Assembly (NCBI GenBank): GCA_963971535.1
Contig: OZ020585.1
Location: 159,828,211-159,892,210, forward strand
Length of the DNA stretch: 64,000 bases
Source: Notolepis coatsorum
Taxonomy: Eukaryota; Chordata; Actinopteri; Aulopiformes; Paralepididae
Reading direction: 5' to 3'
Within the stretch, counting starts at the first letter, position 1. Every line of letters begins with the position of its first letter. The notes beneath the pieces are model-generated. The model searched no databases and had not been told where the DNA came from. It saw only the letters and a list, made by a program, of their open reading frames with translations. The position numbers and the translations under genes are program-made. Of this stretch, positions 34,661 through 44,188 are shown piece by piece.

Positions 34661-36945
34661 GCTACTGGTGCATCACTGTGATGTACTGTCCTGCTAACCA
34701 TTTGGATGGAATACACCTTTAACTGTACTGCTACTGTACCGCTACTGTACACCTACTGTACACCTACTGTACTGCTACTGTACTGCTACTGTACACACCT
34801 CCTACACATTGTGATGGGGCTGTCCTGCTAACTTTTTTTGGTGGAATACACCTTTAACTGTCCTGCTACTGTTGCATCACTGTGATCCACTGTCCTGCTA
34901 CTGTATTATAACCTTTAAAACAATTTGGGTGGAATACACATTTAAAATCATTCGGGGAAGACACATTTGGGTTATAACCTTTAACACTATTTGGGTGGAA
35001 TACACCTTTAACTGTCCTGCAGCATCACTGTGATGTACTGTCCTGCTACATCACTGTGATGTACTGTCCTGCTACATCACTGTGATGTACTGTCCTGCTA
35101 CATCACTGTGATGTACTGTCCTGCTACATCACTGTGATGTACTGTCCTGCTACATCACTGTGATGTACTGTCCTGCTACATCACTGTGATGCACTGTCCT
35201 GCTACATCACTGTCCTGCTACATCACTGTCCTGCTACATCACTGTCCTGCTACATCACTGTGATGTACTGTCCTGCTACATCACTGTCCTGCTACATCAC
35301 TGTGATGTACTGTCTTGCTACATCACTGTCCTGCTACATCACTGTCCTGCTACATCACTGTGATGTACTGTCCTGCTACATCACTGTGATGTACTGTCCT
35401 GCTACATCACTGTGATGTACTGTCCTGCTACATCACTGTGATGTACTGTCCTGCTACATCACTGTGATGCACTGTCCTGCTACATCACTGTGATGCTACA
35501 TCACTGTGATGCTACATCACTGTCCTGCTACATCACTGTGATGCTACATCACTGTCCTGCTACATCACTGATGCTACATCACTGTCCTGCTACATCACTG
35601 TGATGTACTGTCCTGCTACATCACTGTGATGTACTGTCCTGCTACATCACTGTGATGCTACATCACTGTCCTGCTACATCACTGATGCTACATCACTGTC
35701 CTGCTACATCACTGTGATGTACTGTCCTGCTACATCACTGTGATGCTACATCACTGTCCTGCTACATCACTGATGCTACATCACTGTCCTGCTACATCAC
35801 TGTGATGTACTGTCCTGCTACATCACTGTGATGCACTGTCCTGCTACATCACTGTGATGCTACATCACTGTCCTGCTACATCACTGTGATGTACTGTCCT
35901 GCTACATCACTGTCCTGCTACATCACTGTGATGTACTGTCCTGCTACATCACTGTCCTGCTACATCACTGTCCTGCTACATCACTGTGATGTACTGTCCT
36001 GCTACATCACTGTGATGTACTGTCCTGCTACATCACTGTGATGCACTGTCCTGCTACATCACTGTCCTGCTACATCACTGTCCTGCTACATCACTGTCCT
36101 GCTACATCACTGTGATGCTACATCACTGTCCTGCTACATCACTGTGATGCTACATCACTGTCCTGCTACATCACTGTGATGCTACATCACTGTCCTGCTA
36201 CATCACTGTGATGTACTGTCCTGCTACATCACTGTGATGCACTGTCCTGCTACATCACTGTGATGCTACATCACTGTCCTGCTACATCACTGTGATGTAC
36301 TGTCCTGCTACATCACTGTGATGTACTGTCCTGCTACATCACTGTCCTGCTACATCACTGTCCTGCTACATCACTGTCCTGCTACATCACTGTGATGTAC
36401 TGTCCTGCTACATCACTGTCCTGCTACATCACTGTGATGTACTGTCCTGCTACACCACTGTCCTGCTACATCACTGTCCTGCTACATCACTGTGATGTAC
36501 TGTCCTGCTACATCACTGTGATGTACTGTCCTGCTACATCACTGTGATGCACTGTCCTGCTACATCACTGTGATGCTACATCACTGTCCTGCTACATCAC
36601 TGTCCTGCTACATCACTGTGATGCTACATCACTGTCCTGCTATATCACTGTGATGCTACATCACTGTCCTGCTACATCACTGTGATGCTACATCACTGTC
36701 CTGCTACATCACTGTGATGTACTGTCCTGCTACATCACTGTGATGTACTGTCCTGCTACATCACTGTGATGCACTGTCCTGCTACATCACTGTGATGCTA
36801 CATCACTGTCCTGCTACATCACTGTGATGTACTGTCCTGCTACATCACTGTGATGTACTGTCCTGCTACATCACTGTGATGCACTGTCCTGCTACATCAC
36901 TGTGATCCACTGTCCTGCTACTGTTGCATCACTGTCCTGCACAGT
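34661..36945 (+). repeat. TACATCACTGTCCTGC array, about 2.3 kb
   Basis: Built from CTACATCACTGTCCTG and CTACATCACTGTGATG modules, with GTACTGTCCTG variants, in irregular order. The motif is the reverse complement of the array at 29379-29829 and continues into the right inverted terminus of the hAT-like element, so it apparently grew from subterminal sequence. Confidence 0.95.
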
Positions 36946-36983
36946 ACAGGACACAAAATGATTTAACTGCCTCTCCAATTGAG

Positions 36984-37107
36984 CCAGTATGACGGCCGGC
37001 CAAGCCGGAGGCAACGCTGACAGCCGGATTCGATACCAGTGTCTCTCGCGTTGGTGACGAGCGCTTAGTACGCTGCGCCACCCAGCCGCCCCATTTCATA
37101 TATTATT
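36984..37107 (-). mobile_element. SINE family A, tRNA-like head (split copy)
   Basis: Minus-strand head GGCGGCTGGGTGGCGCAGCG with A-box- and B-box-like motifs (GGTATCGAATCC, one change from the 1.2-kb copy). It ends at CTCAATTG, exactly where the 3' part at 28.5 kb begins. The flanking 16-bp target duplication is at 37092-37107. Confidence 0.85.
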
Positions 37108-37850
37108 GTCAATTACAAACAATGTTCCGTCGGTTCTCCTCGAGGCGCCGCGCCGGGGCAAAATAAAAGGCAACCTCAGGGCCCCCTTTTCTCCCGGCAA
37201 CCCTAATGGTGATTAAAGCACCTCTTGCAGCTGACGAAAGGAAATCAATTAGTTTCTCAAATCGGCGCCTTCCTGTCACATCGCGGTGGCCGGGCCTGGC
37301 GTGATGGACCGAGGAACACCGCTCGTCTGCCCCCCCGTGTGTCCATCCGGGCTGATGGGCTGTTGGCGTCACCCCGTCCACCGGCGTTTTCACACTCTCG
37401 CTTCTCTCTCTCTCTCTGACACACTCTCACCCCAATGAGAGGAATCAGATGTACGGCTCCCTGTGGAGTTGTCCCAGTTGTCGTCACCCTTTTCTATATA
37501 AAACACCTCTAGTAAATAAGTACACACGGGAGATTCAATACCCGGCCAAACAACATCAACCCGCCATCCGGTACGCTCCATGTGCGCTCCGTTAGGTTTT
37601 AGTTTTTTTTGTTTTCTCTTCACTGAGGAAGAATTATTGAGTTTAAAGGGGAAATTCCACCACATTAAACTAATTTACCAGACTGAGGCATAACTGATTA
37701 ATTCTCTGTGTGGCCAAAGCCTTCTGTGCTCAGAAATGTTGGCAGTGGATGGTGTAAGACAATTTGGTAGAGCTTTATGTATGACCCTAACTCGGTTTTG
37801 AAGAATTACAACAATGGAGTTTCTTGATGCCTCAATCGTCTCTCAATCAG

Positions 37851-37916
<66 letters not shown>

Positions 37917-38967
37917 GGTAACCAGAAGTAAAAGCTCAGCCCCTCCCATCCTGGTCTGTGTTTGGTAGGAGTGGCAACGTTTGACTGGCGTTGTCTTGAT
38001 GCCCGGCCCTTTTCACCTCAGTGTGGTCTTTTATTAACCCAGAAGCTGGAGCGTGAGCGTCTCGCCTGACGACATGTACAGAGCTGGCTGTGAGCTTGGT
38101 TTACTCTTATTTCTATACATACAAGGGAGGCCCAGAGAGGAAATTCCCCTTAAGATTGGACAATATGAGGAAAAGACTACTTGGAGAGCCTATTATGGAT
38201 TATAAAAATGCATTCGTTATTGGCCTCATAAGAATGGTGCTCTGACTAGACTGGTGGGAATGTTTGCACTAATATATTACACAAATGTTTGTTTCGAAAG
38301 ATCAATTATGCAACAATGTATTTTATTGATATTTACTTCACAGCGCAGAGCCCTTCATGAAAGGATTATCGGATTTCAAAACACTTAATCCAATCCTATA
38401 ATCCAAAACAGCAAAGCACTCGCAGGTACTCCAGACGGGTGCTCCACCAAGGGGTGGAAGAAGGTGCTCTTGGTAGAGGGGCTGACTGGAAGCAAGAAGA
38501 AGACGATGCAGTAGTCTTATCACCACAGACACACCGGATGCTGAAGCACCGGGAAGAGCAGACGGTTTCCTTTTGGCGCCCTCATTAACCGATTGAACCG
38601 TGGCCGGCTCATAATCTTCAGTGATTACTTCAGTGGTTTTTGTTAACAGAAATGGCTATGGGGCGACAATAATATGTACATGAGGCATGGTTTTCGTCTG
38701 TGGCCTTGCTCTGCTGGCAGCGTTTTATTCACATTGACTCATACTACAACAGCTCATGTGTGCTCCTCTCCGGGAGAGGCATTTGTGGGAAGAAGAAAAA
38801 AATAGGAGGGAGCCAAGTCTTATATACTCCCAACCTGGCGTAGACTGTAGAAGCTCTGCCTATAGTGCCCTCCAGTTGACACAGATATATATATGCAGTC
38901 ATGGGAGCAGTAGAGGACAGTTACAGTTAGTTACAACCATACATACACCCTCTAGATTCAACAGTTT
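37108..38967. other. Low-repeat block with a (CT)n tract
   Basis: Contains (CT)n at 37853-37914. The remainder looks single-copy, with possible conserved patches at 37190-37260 and 38000-38110. Short open frames have no domain. No gene recognised. Confidence 0.3.
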
Positions 38968-39362
38968 TTGAACAGCCAGGTTCCTGCTCTTCTGGTGTGA
39001 ACAGCCAGGCTCCTGCTCTTCTGGTGTGAACAGCCAGGCTCCTGCTCTTCTGTTCTGAACAGCCAGGCTCCTGCCCTTCATGGTGTGAACAGCCAGACCC
39101 CTGCTCTTCATGGTGTGAACAGCCAGGCTGCTGTTCTTCATGGTGTGAACAGCCAGACCCCTGCTCTTATGGTATGAACAGCCAGGCCCTTGCTCTTCTG
39201 GTGTAAACAGCCAGACCCCTGTTCTTACGGTGTGAACAGCCAGACCCCTGCCCTTCTGGTGTGAACAGCCAGACCCCTGCTCTTATGGTGTGAACAGCCA
39301 GGCTCCTGCTCTTCTGGTGTGAACAGCCAGGCTCCTGCTCTCCTGGTGTGAACAGCCAAGCT
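38968..39362 (+). repeat. 29-bp minisatellite, about 14 copies
   Basis: The unit is GAACAGCCAGGCTCCTGCTC plus TTCTGGTGT, with variants (CAGACCCCTG, CTTCATGG). Confidence 0.95.
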
Positions 39363-39365
39363 CGG

Positions 39366-39884
39366 TCTACTACGGTACTGTACTCTTCTCATCATACAGA
39401 TAAAAAGCGTTTATTACCTGACCAGTTCCTCATCACGGGACAGTTTTAAAAACAGACATCTTTCAACCAAAGCTGGCCATCATCAGGACATGAAAGACAA
39501 TATAAGGTATTATTGTGGAGCCACAGCTGCATGGTGAGGAGTCTCCTCCTGGTACTGTGTGAACCAGGGCTGCTTGGTTTAATCTAATCTCTGACAGGAG
39601 ACAACAAGCCTTTGGGACCTCCTCCTGGTCCACCTCCTCACCATGACAACATCATGAGGAGGAGGAGGGGGAGGATACAGCAGTGTTGGAGCAAAAATAA
39701 TGTGATGGTGTGAAACTACACTTTTCATACACAAATGATGTGATTGTGTGAAAGTACACATTTCATACACAAATAATGTGACTACCTTGATGCAAAAATA
39801 AATAATTTATGGCAACCTTTCAACATTAGTCTTTTTTAGGGCATTTTATTTTGTGGGGGTTGGGTAGGAGGGGTGGGTGGGTGG
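39366..39884. other. Unassigned sequence
   Basis: Includes two near-identical words TTTCATACACAAAT(G/A)ATGTG at about 39722 and 39762. Nothing coding seen. Confidence 0.35.
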
Positions 39885-40040
39885 GGAACACCGTACAACT
39901 GTACAAGCAAAACTGTACATTGGAATATTGACAAAACCATACTTGGTCATTTACTGTACATTGGAGGGGGTTGGGTTAGGACATTTACAGGGGCCAGTTT
40001 CGAATTGCAGCCTCCCGTAGGTGTTCTTTGAGAGTGTGGT
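39885..40040 (-). mobile_element. TCAA-family LINE fragment (end of ORF2)
   Basis: Collinear with 30615-30770, including ACAAGCAAAACTGTACATTG and the GGGGCCAGTTTCGAATTGCA coding end. Truncated on both sides. Confidence 0.6.
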
Positions 40041-40093
40041 CGTAATCATAAGAGGTGTCATACTGTTTTTGTGGTTAAGAATGTCCTAACAGG
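40041..40093 (+). repeat. Fragment shared with 59418-59478 (decayed retroelement)
   Basis: The words GTCGTAATCATAAGAGGTGT and CATACTGT, then GTGGTTAA and GTCCTAACAG, match the cysteine-rich segment at 59.4 kb with one short deletion. This points to two copies of one element. Confidence 0.6.
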
Positions 40094-40460
40094 GGCGGTC
40101 AGGTGGCATAGCGGAGATTGCGCTCGTCACCAACGCAGGAGATGCTGGGTTTGAGCCCAGCTCTCGGCATTGCTACCAGCTTGGCTGGTCGTTCATACTA
40201 ATACAATTGGCAGTATTAGGGGGTGGGAAGCTGGTGGGTGGGAATCTGGCGTTGTGGACAGCGTCTCGGTGTCTACAGGTCAGGTCTCGGCGCTTGCTCA
40301 GCGAGGGCAGGACTTGGTGGAGATAGCGTGCCCTCCCACGCGTTACACTTCACCAATGAGAGTCCTCGCTGCCAAGTGAAAAGACGTCACTGGCAGTCGC
40401 CGCACTTATCGGAGGAAGCGTGCGGTCGGCTTCGGGACACCCTTGTACCGACTCGTAGCA
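40094..40460 (+). mobile_element. tRNA-derived SINE family A
   Basis: Head GGGGCGGTCAGGTGGCATAG, B-box-like GGGTTTGAGCCC, and a body with CCCACGCGTTACACTTCACC and ACTTATCGGAGG as in the other copies. It landed in the decayed retroelement. The right boundary is approximate. Confidence 0.75.
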
Positions 40461-40584
40461 TAACATGCATACAGCAGCCAGGTAGGAACAGAGGAGGGGA
40501 GAACTGTGGAGATTACGGAGGAAGAGACAGTGAATACTCTGATCTGTGCTGAGCAGGATAACGAAGTGCCAGAAATGGGATTAA

Positions 40585-41523
40585 CTCTTTCAGTGCCACG
40601 CCTGGTTTTCCGTTTTACAGCTTGAATGCCACCATCGGCGCCAATGTTAACGTTAATATCGCCTAATCTATGTTTTAAATTATGGCTATGTGTCTAATCT
40701 GCCCATCGCATTATCAAAGACTATTTTCCAGTCAGTGCTGTGAAGGCAGATTGTTTTTTTATCGCGTCGTTGCCGTTTCAGAGCAGTTAGAAAAGCCCCC
40801 GTTTTGATATAAAAAACAGCTCATTCTGGAGCATTCTATGAAAATCGTCTTTTAGTGGAATATTCCACAACGTTGATATTCGTCTGCCTTTTTATGAATA
40901 GTTTTCAAATAAACGCTAGATGATCAATATTATACGTGCACGCACGCACATTATGGCCGCACGCGGATAATCGCCTCGTTGATTTCCTCTCGGACTTTTA
41001 CAGTGAAACCGAAAGAAGACATTTCACAAAACAGCTTATAACTTCATCAAACTTACTCTGATTATCCTACCACTGATAACATAGAGTCCTTACCTGACAT
41101 CAGATGGTATCCAACTGGTATATTCCAATTCCTGATCACCATTCGAAAAAATCGATACGTGTATGGATCCAACGCGATACAGTAGAACTCCATGATCCGC
41201 GGGGATCTGAGGCTCCAGAATGAACTCTAGTAACCCCGGCTGGATCAGTGAACTGGAAAATGTGGAGTACCGGATTTTTTTCCCCATTCATTTTCATTGA
41301 GTCCATTCCAAAATCACTTATATCATCTGGGAGACGACAGGGGGCGCTTTTTTCCACAGTGATCGTCGGCGCCCCTCGGCTATACTCGGGTAGGCTCGGG
41401 TGATGCAATCATTTTTCAGATCGCAAAAAAAAAAAAAAAATAAAAAAATCCGAGAAATCTCGTGAGTGGCTAGCAACCACCTATAAAAAAACACGAGAAA
41501 TCTTGTGAGTGGCACTGAAAGAG
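40585..41523. mobile_element. piggyBac-like non-autonomous element with TTAA duplication
   Basis: Flanked by TTAA on both sides (40581-40584, 41524-41527), with 15-bp inverted termini CTCTTTCAGTGCCAC. At 939 bp it has no transposase frame. Inner sequence is related to 14998-15885. It sits inside the decayed retroelement and its right terminus abuts the gag-like frame. The TTAA target fits piggyBac. The terminal sequence is the CTTTNAGTGCC type I associate with fish copies, which is a recollection and not a search result. Confidence 0.8.
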
Positions 41524-41527
41524 TTAA

Positions 41528-42396
41528 CTGTGTCGATTCAGCAGGTGTCTGTGGTACTCGCTTCGACAGGCGGGAGGAAAGCAAAGGACGAGACCAGGAC
41601 TGCGCCATTACCATGGAACGGACTACGGCAAGGCCCGCCACGGCAGGGTCAATGGCTACCGGAGTGTTGGGGCTGCCGTGGACACCTACAAAGAGACCAC
41701 GGGCAATTTCTAGGTCCCTCCCAAAGACAGGCTCAAGGGGGAGAGAGATGTACCGTGGACCTTGTAAACCGCCCAGTGACGAGAAGCCAGAAGGCGGATG
41801 GAGGCGCAGAAAAGGACAGGTATGTGCGTCTCCCCCAAGTACAGCAGGACCTGGTCTTGGACACGTCTAGGAGAGGGGAGACGCCCAAAGGAGACCGGAG
41901 AGACGAGAGCCTGTCGGGGACTGAGAGACATGAGGCTGAGGTACGACATAGGGCTGAGTTTGAACTGGCTGTAATGATGATAACAGTGGCTCTTGGAATG
42001 CAAGGTCCGACAGCCCTGCCGGAGTGGGGCAACTGGGAGACAAGGCCGGCACCATTGTCAGAATGGCGAGGTGTGCCGATGCAAGACCAAGAGAGGACAG
42101 TACGAGAGAGGGGGTCACGACGACCCCCTATGCTAAGGAGGTATGAGGCTGGTATCCGGGGGCTGCCGCGACCGCCTCCACCGCCAGGTTGGATGCCTAA
42201 CGGGCTGCCCAATCACGGACCGAGGAGCCCTATGGCGTGGGGCCCAGCTCAGCTCAGGGATGAGTGTTATTTTTGCGGATTAATAGGACATCTGCAACGT
42301 GATTGCCCCAGAAAACGGTTCTCTAGGGGGAGGGAAGACGGGCCTGCACTGCAGACAGGGTGCGGCAAGTTTTCCAAGCAGGGGTTTAGGAAGTAG
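41528..42396 (+). pseudogene. Gag-like retroelement frame with CCHC zinc knuckle, 5' part interrupted
   Basis: An open frame of about 290 codons, Arg/Gly/Pro-rich, ends in a nucleocapsid-type zinc knuckle (C-x2-C-x4-H-x4-C, about residues 253-266 counted from 41509) followed by a basic tail. There is no credible start codon: the frame runs leftwards into the terminus of the piggyBac-like element, so the 5' part has been separated. No pol follows downstream. Zinc knuckles of this form bind RNA in retroviral and LTR-retrotransposon Gag proteins. A captured cellular CCHC gene is a less likely alternative. Confidence 0.5.
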
Positions 42397-42962
42397 GTAG
42401 GGTCAGGACAATTAGAAGAGAAGGGAGACTAAGAGAAAAGAAAAAAAAGAAAGAAAAAAAAAAAAAGATAAATTGGGCGATTATTTTATGTATGCAAGTT
42501 ATTAAAATAAGTGGGTGAATACTAACAATAACAGATAGTGTGAAGGTAGAGAGGAGATATATGGTGTGAGATGTTTGGAAAATAGTAGTTATATTCAGTC
42601 ATCTCATAGCGCAATGGGAATATATGAGAGTTTAACAACATTTTTACTTTGGGGTGACTGAAGAGATACAGACTGTGGGAGAATACCTGGGGATGCATGT
42701 CTAATATTACTAACAAAATTGAAGTACCAAAACAGTATAATACAACATTGTAGTTTTAAAAAGAAAAGGGATATATATATGATTTTACAAACCATTTTGT
42801 TACGAGACCGGAAGTGATTGTCCATTCTTGAACAGTGAATAAGCATTGTTCTAAGGGTGGGCTGCGATAATAAAATTTTTATTTTTTCATTTCATTCCTT
42901 TCCTAGTTTTTGGCGGTAGAATTACACATATCTCTCAACTGATATTTTCTTTTATTGATAGT
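42397..42962. other. Unassigned AT-rich sequence after the gag-like frame
   Basis: An A-rich stretch at 42435-42470 is followed by AT-rich sequence. No pol motifs were found in any frame where a retroelement would carry them. Confidence 0.4.
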
Positions 42963-43274
42963 ATGTTACACATTATTTTGCATGATAAGAGAATAATCTT
43001 TTGTTTGTTGTTTTTGATTTTTTTTCTCTTAGAGGCCGACGCTGGGAGACTTCTTGTCTGTCGAACAGGTTGTATTTGTGACACACCCAGATTGATAGGA
43101 GAGTCTGTGAAATTAACTGGAAAGAGATGTGAGATGGGGCTAAATCATATTATCTTTTACGCTCATTGGGACCTGGATGTAGGAATCTGGCCGGGTGTGC
43201 CACAATGGTGTTGCATGTGGAAGTTTGCAGAAGCAAGACTCTCTGTGTTGTATGCTCTGAATGTATGCTTATGA
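42963..43274 (+). CDS. Short ORF with signal-peptide-like start, unrecognised
   Basis: 103 codons. Residues about 11-24 are strongly hydrophobic (IFCLLFLIFFLLE-like), followed by a Cys-containing segment (Cys at about 33, 37 and 39) and WCCMW near residue 85. Placed downstream of the gag-like frame, it could be the N-terminal part of an envelope-type protein of the same decayed retroelement. A pyrimidine-rich CTCTTAG acceptor-like site at about 43033 is also present. No homology was recognised. Low confidence that it is expressed. Confidence 0.25.
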   Translation: MLHIILHDKRIIFCLLFLIFFLLEADAGRLLVCRTGCICDTPRLIGESVKLTGKRCEMGLNHIIFYAHWDLDVGIWPGVPQWCCMWKFAEARLSVLYALNVCL

Positions 43275-43616
43275 GGAGGATTATGCCTTACACATCCTCA
43301 TGGGTGGATTGGCTGAAATTGGCCAAGTAGTCGGTTGACGTGACAATGCAGGACTGTGAAATGTGTGACTGTCTTGTGGAAACTCTGCTTCAGGCTTTAA
43401 AGCTGGCAGAGTGTGTAAGTTGACACATAGTTGAGACAGTGTTTTGTAATATGTGTGCAGATGGGTCAAAGCGGAACGGTTGTTGGATCTCCGCCTCTCC
43501 AGTCTGGGAATCTCGGAGGAGGACAAGATTGGCCGTGTTAGTGAACACGGTCAGAGTCAGGTAAGTGGGTTTGTGTTTGAACTCAAGGTGTAGCCAATAA
43601 CCAAGGTACCACCAAT
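43275..43616. other. Unassigned flank of the Gypsy insertion
   Basis: No clear coding. Probably continuation of the decayed retroelement, which resumes right of the Gypsy element at 49133. Confidence 0.3.
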
Positions 43617-43621
43617 AAATG

Positions 43622-44188
43622 TGTGAGGATGGGGGGTTCTTGCGGAGCCCAATAGCAAGAGCCCAAACACAGGAGGAGAGAATGGAGCGGTTTAGGGTTC
43701 TTTAATTATTCTTCCCAACCAAGCGGAGTATAACAGGAATGTGAAACAGGAATGTGAACAACACGGAGGTTATAATGTTCTTGGGGGGGGGAGAAGAATG
43801 AGAGCAGGTGCACTCCAGTGCAGCTGTCGGCAGCGAGAGAGAGAGGACACAGTTCTTGCGCTTGAGAGCGAGCAGGAGTCCTCTTTGCGGGGCTCGAGAC
43901 ATCAGGGTGAAAGGACGCTGGGGCTCGAGACGTCAGGGTGGAAGGACGCTGGAGCTCGAGACGTCAGGGTGGAAGGATGCTGGGGCTCGAGACGTCAGGG
44001 TGGAAGGACGCTGGAGCTCGAGACGTCAGGGTGGAAGGACGCTGGAGCGAAGTCCTCGGTAGGCAGTTTAACACTGCGACGTTGGATGACGGGTTCTGCC
44101 AGTTGAAGTAGGGAACGCTTGAAGAGGTGATCTCTTGCAGCCGCGCTGATTGCTCCTCATCTGGCAGACACAAGCTCTGATCGTGACA
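43622..44188 (-). repeat. Gypsy 3' LTR (567 bp) with five 31-bp repeats
   Basis: Reads TG...CA on the minus strand. Contains five tandem copies of a 31-bp unit with GCTCGAGACGTCAGGGTGGA (43886-44045). A G-rich polypurine tract (rc of ACCCCCCCCCC) lies immediately upstream on the minus strand at 44189-44202. The pol stop codon lies inside this LTR. Confidence 0.92.

Larger units (their letters stand above)
28529..36975. mobile_element. 8.4-kb hAT-like insertion splitting a SINE
   Basis: Flanked by an 8-bp direct repeat CAATTGAG (28521-28528 and 36976-36983), a sequence present once in intact SINE copies. Ends are inverted: the left has CAGTAGGAGTTA then ATCATTTTGTGTACTGTACT; the right, reversed, has GAGAGGCAGTTA then ATCATTTTGTGTCCTGTACT. 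An 8-bp TSD plus a CAG-type terminus suggests the hAT superfamily. No transposase was found, so it is non-autonomous. The interior is a mosaic of LINE 3' ends, a nested hAT MITE, palindromes and two minisatellites. The outermost 12 bp match imperfectly. Confidence 0.7.
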
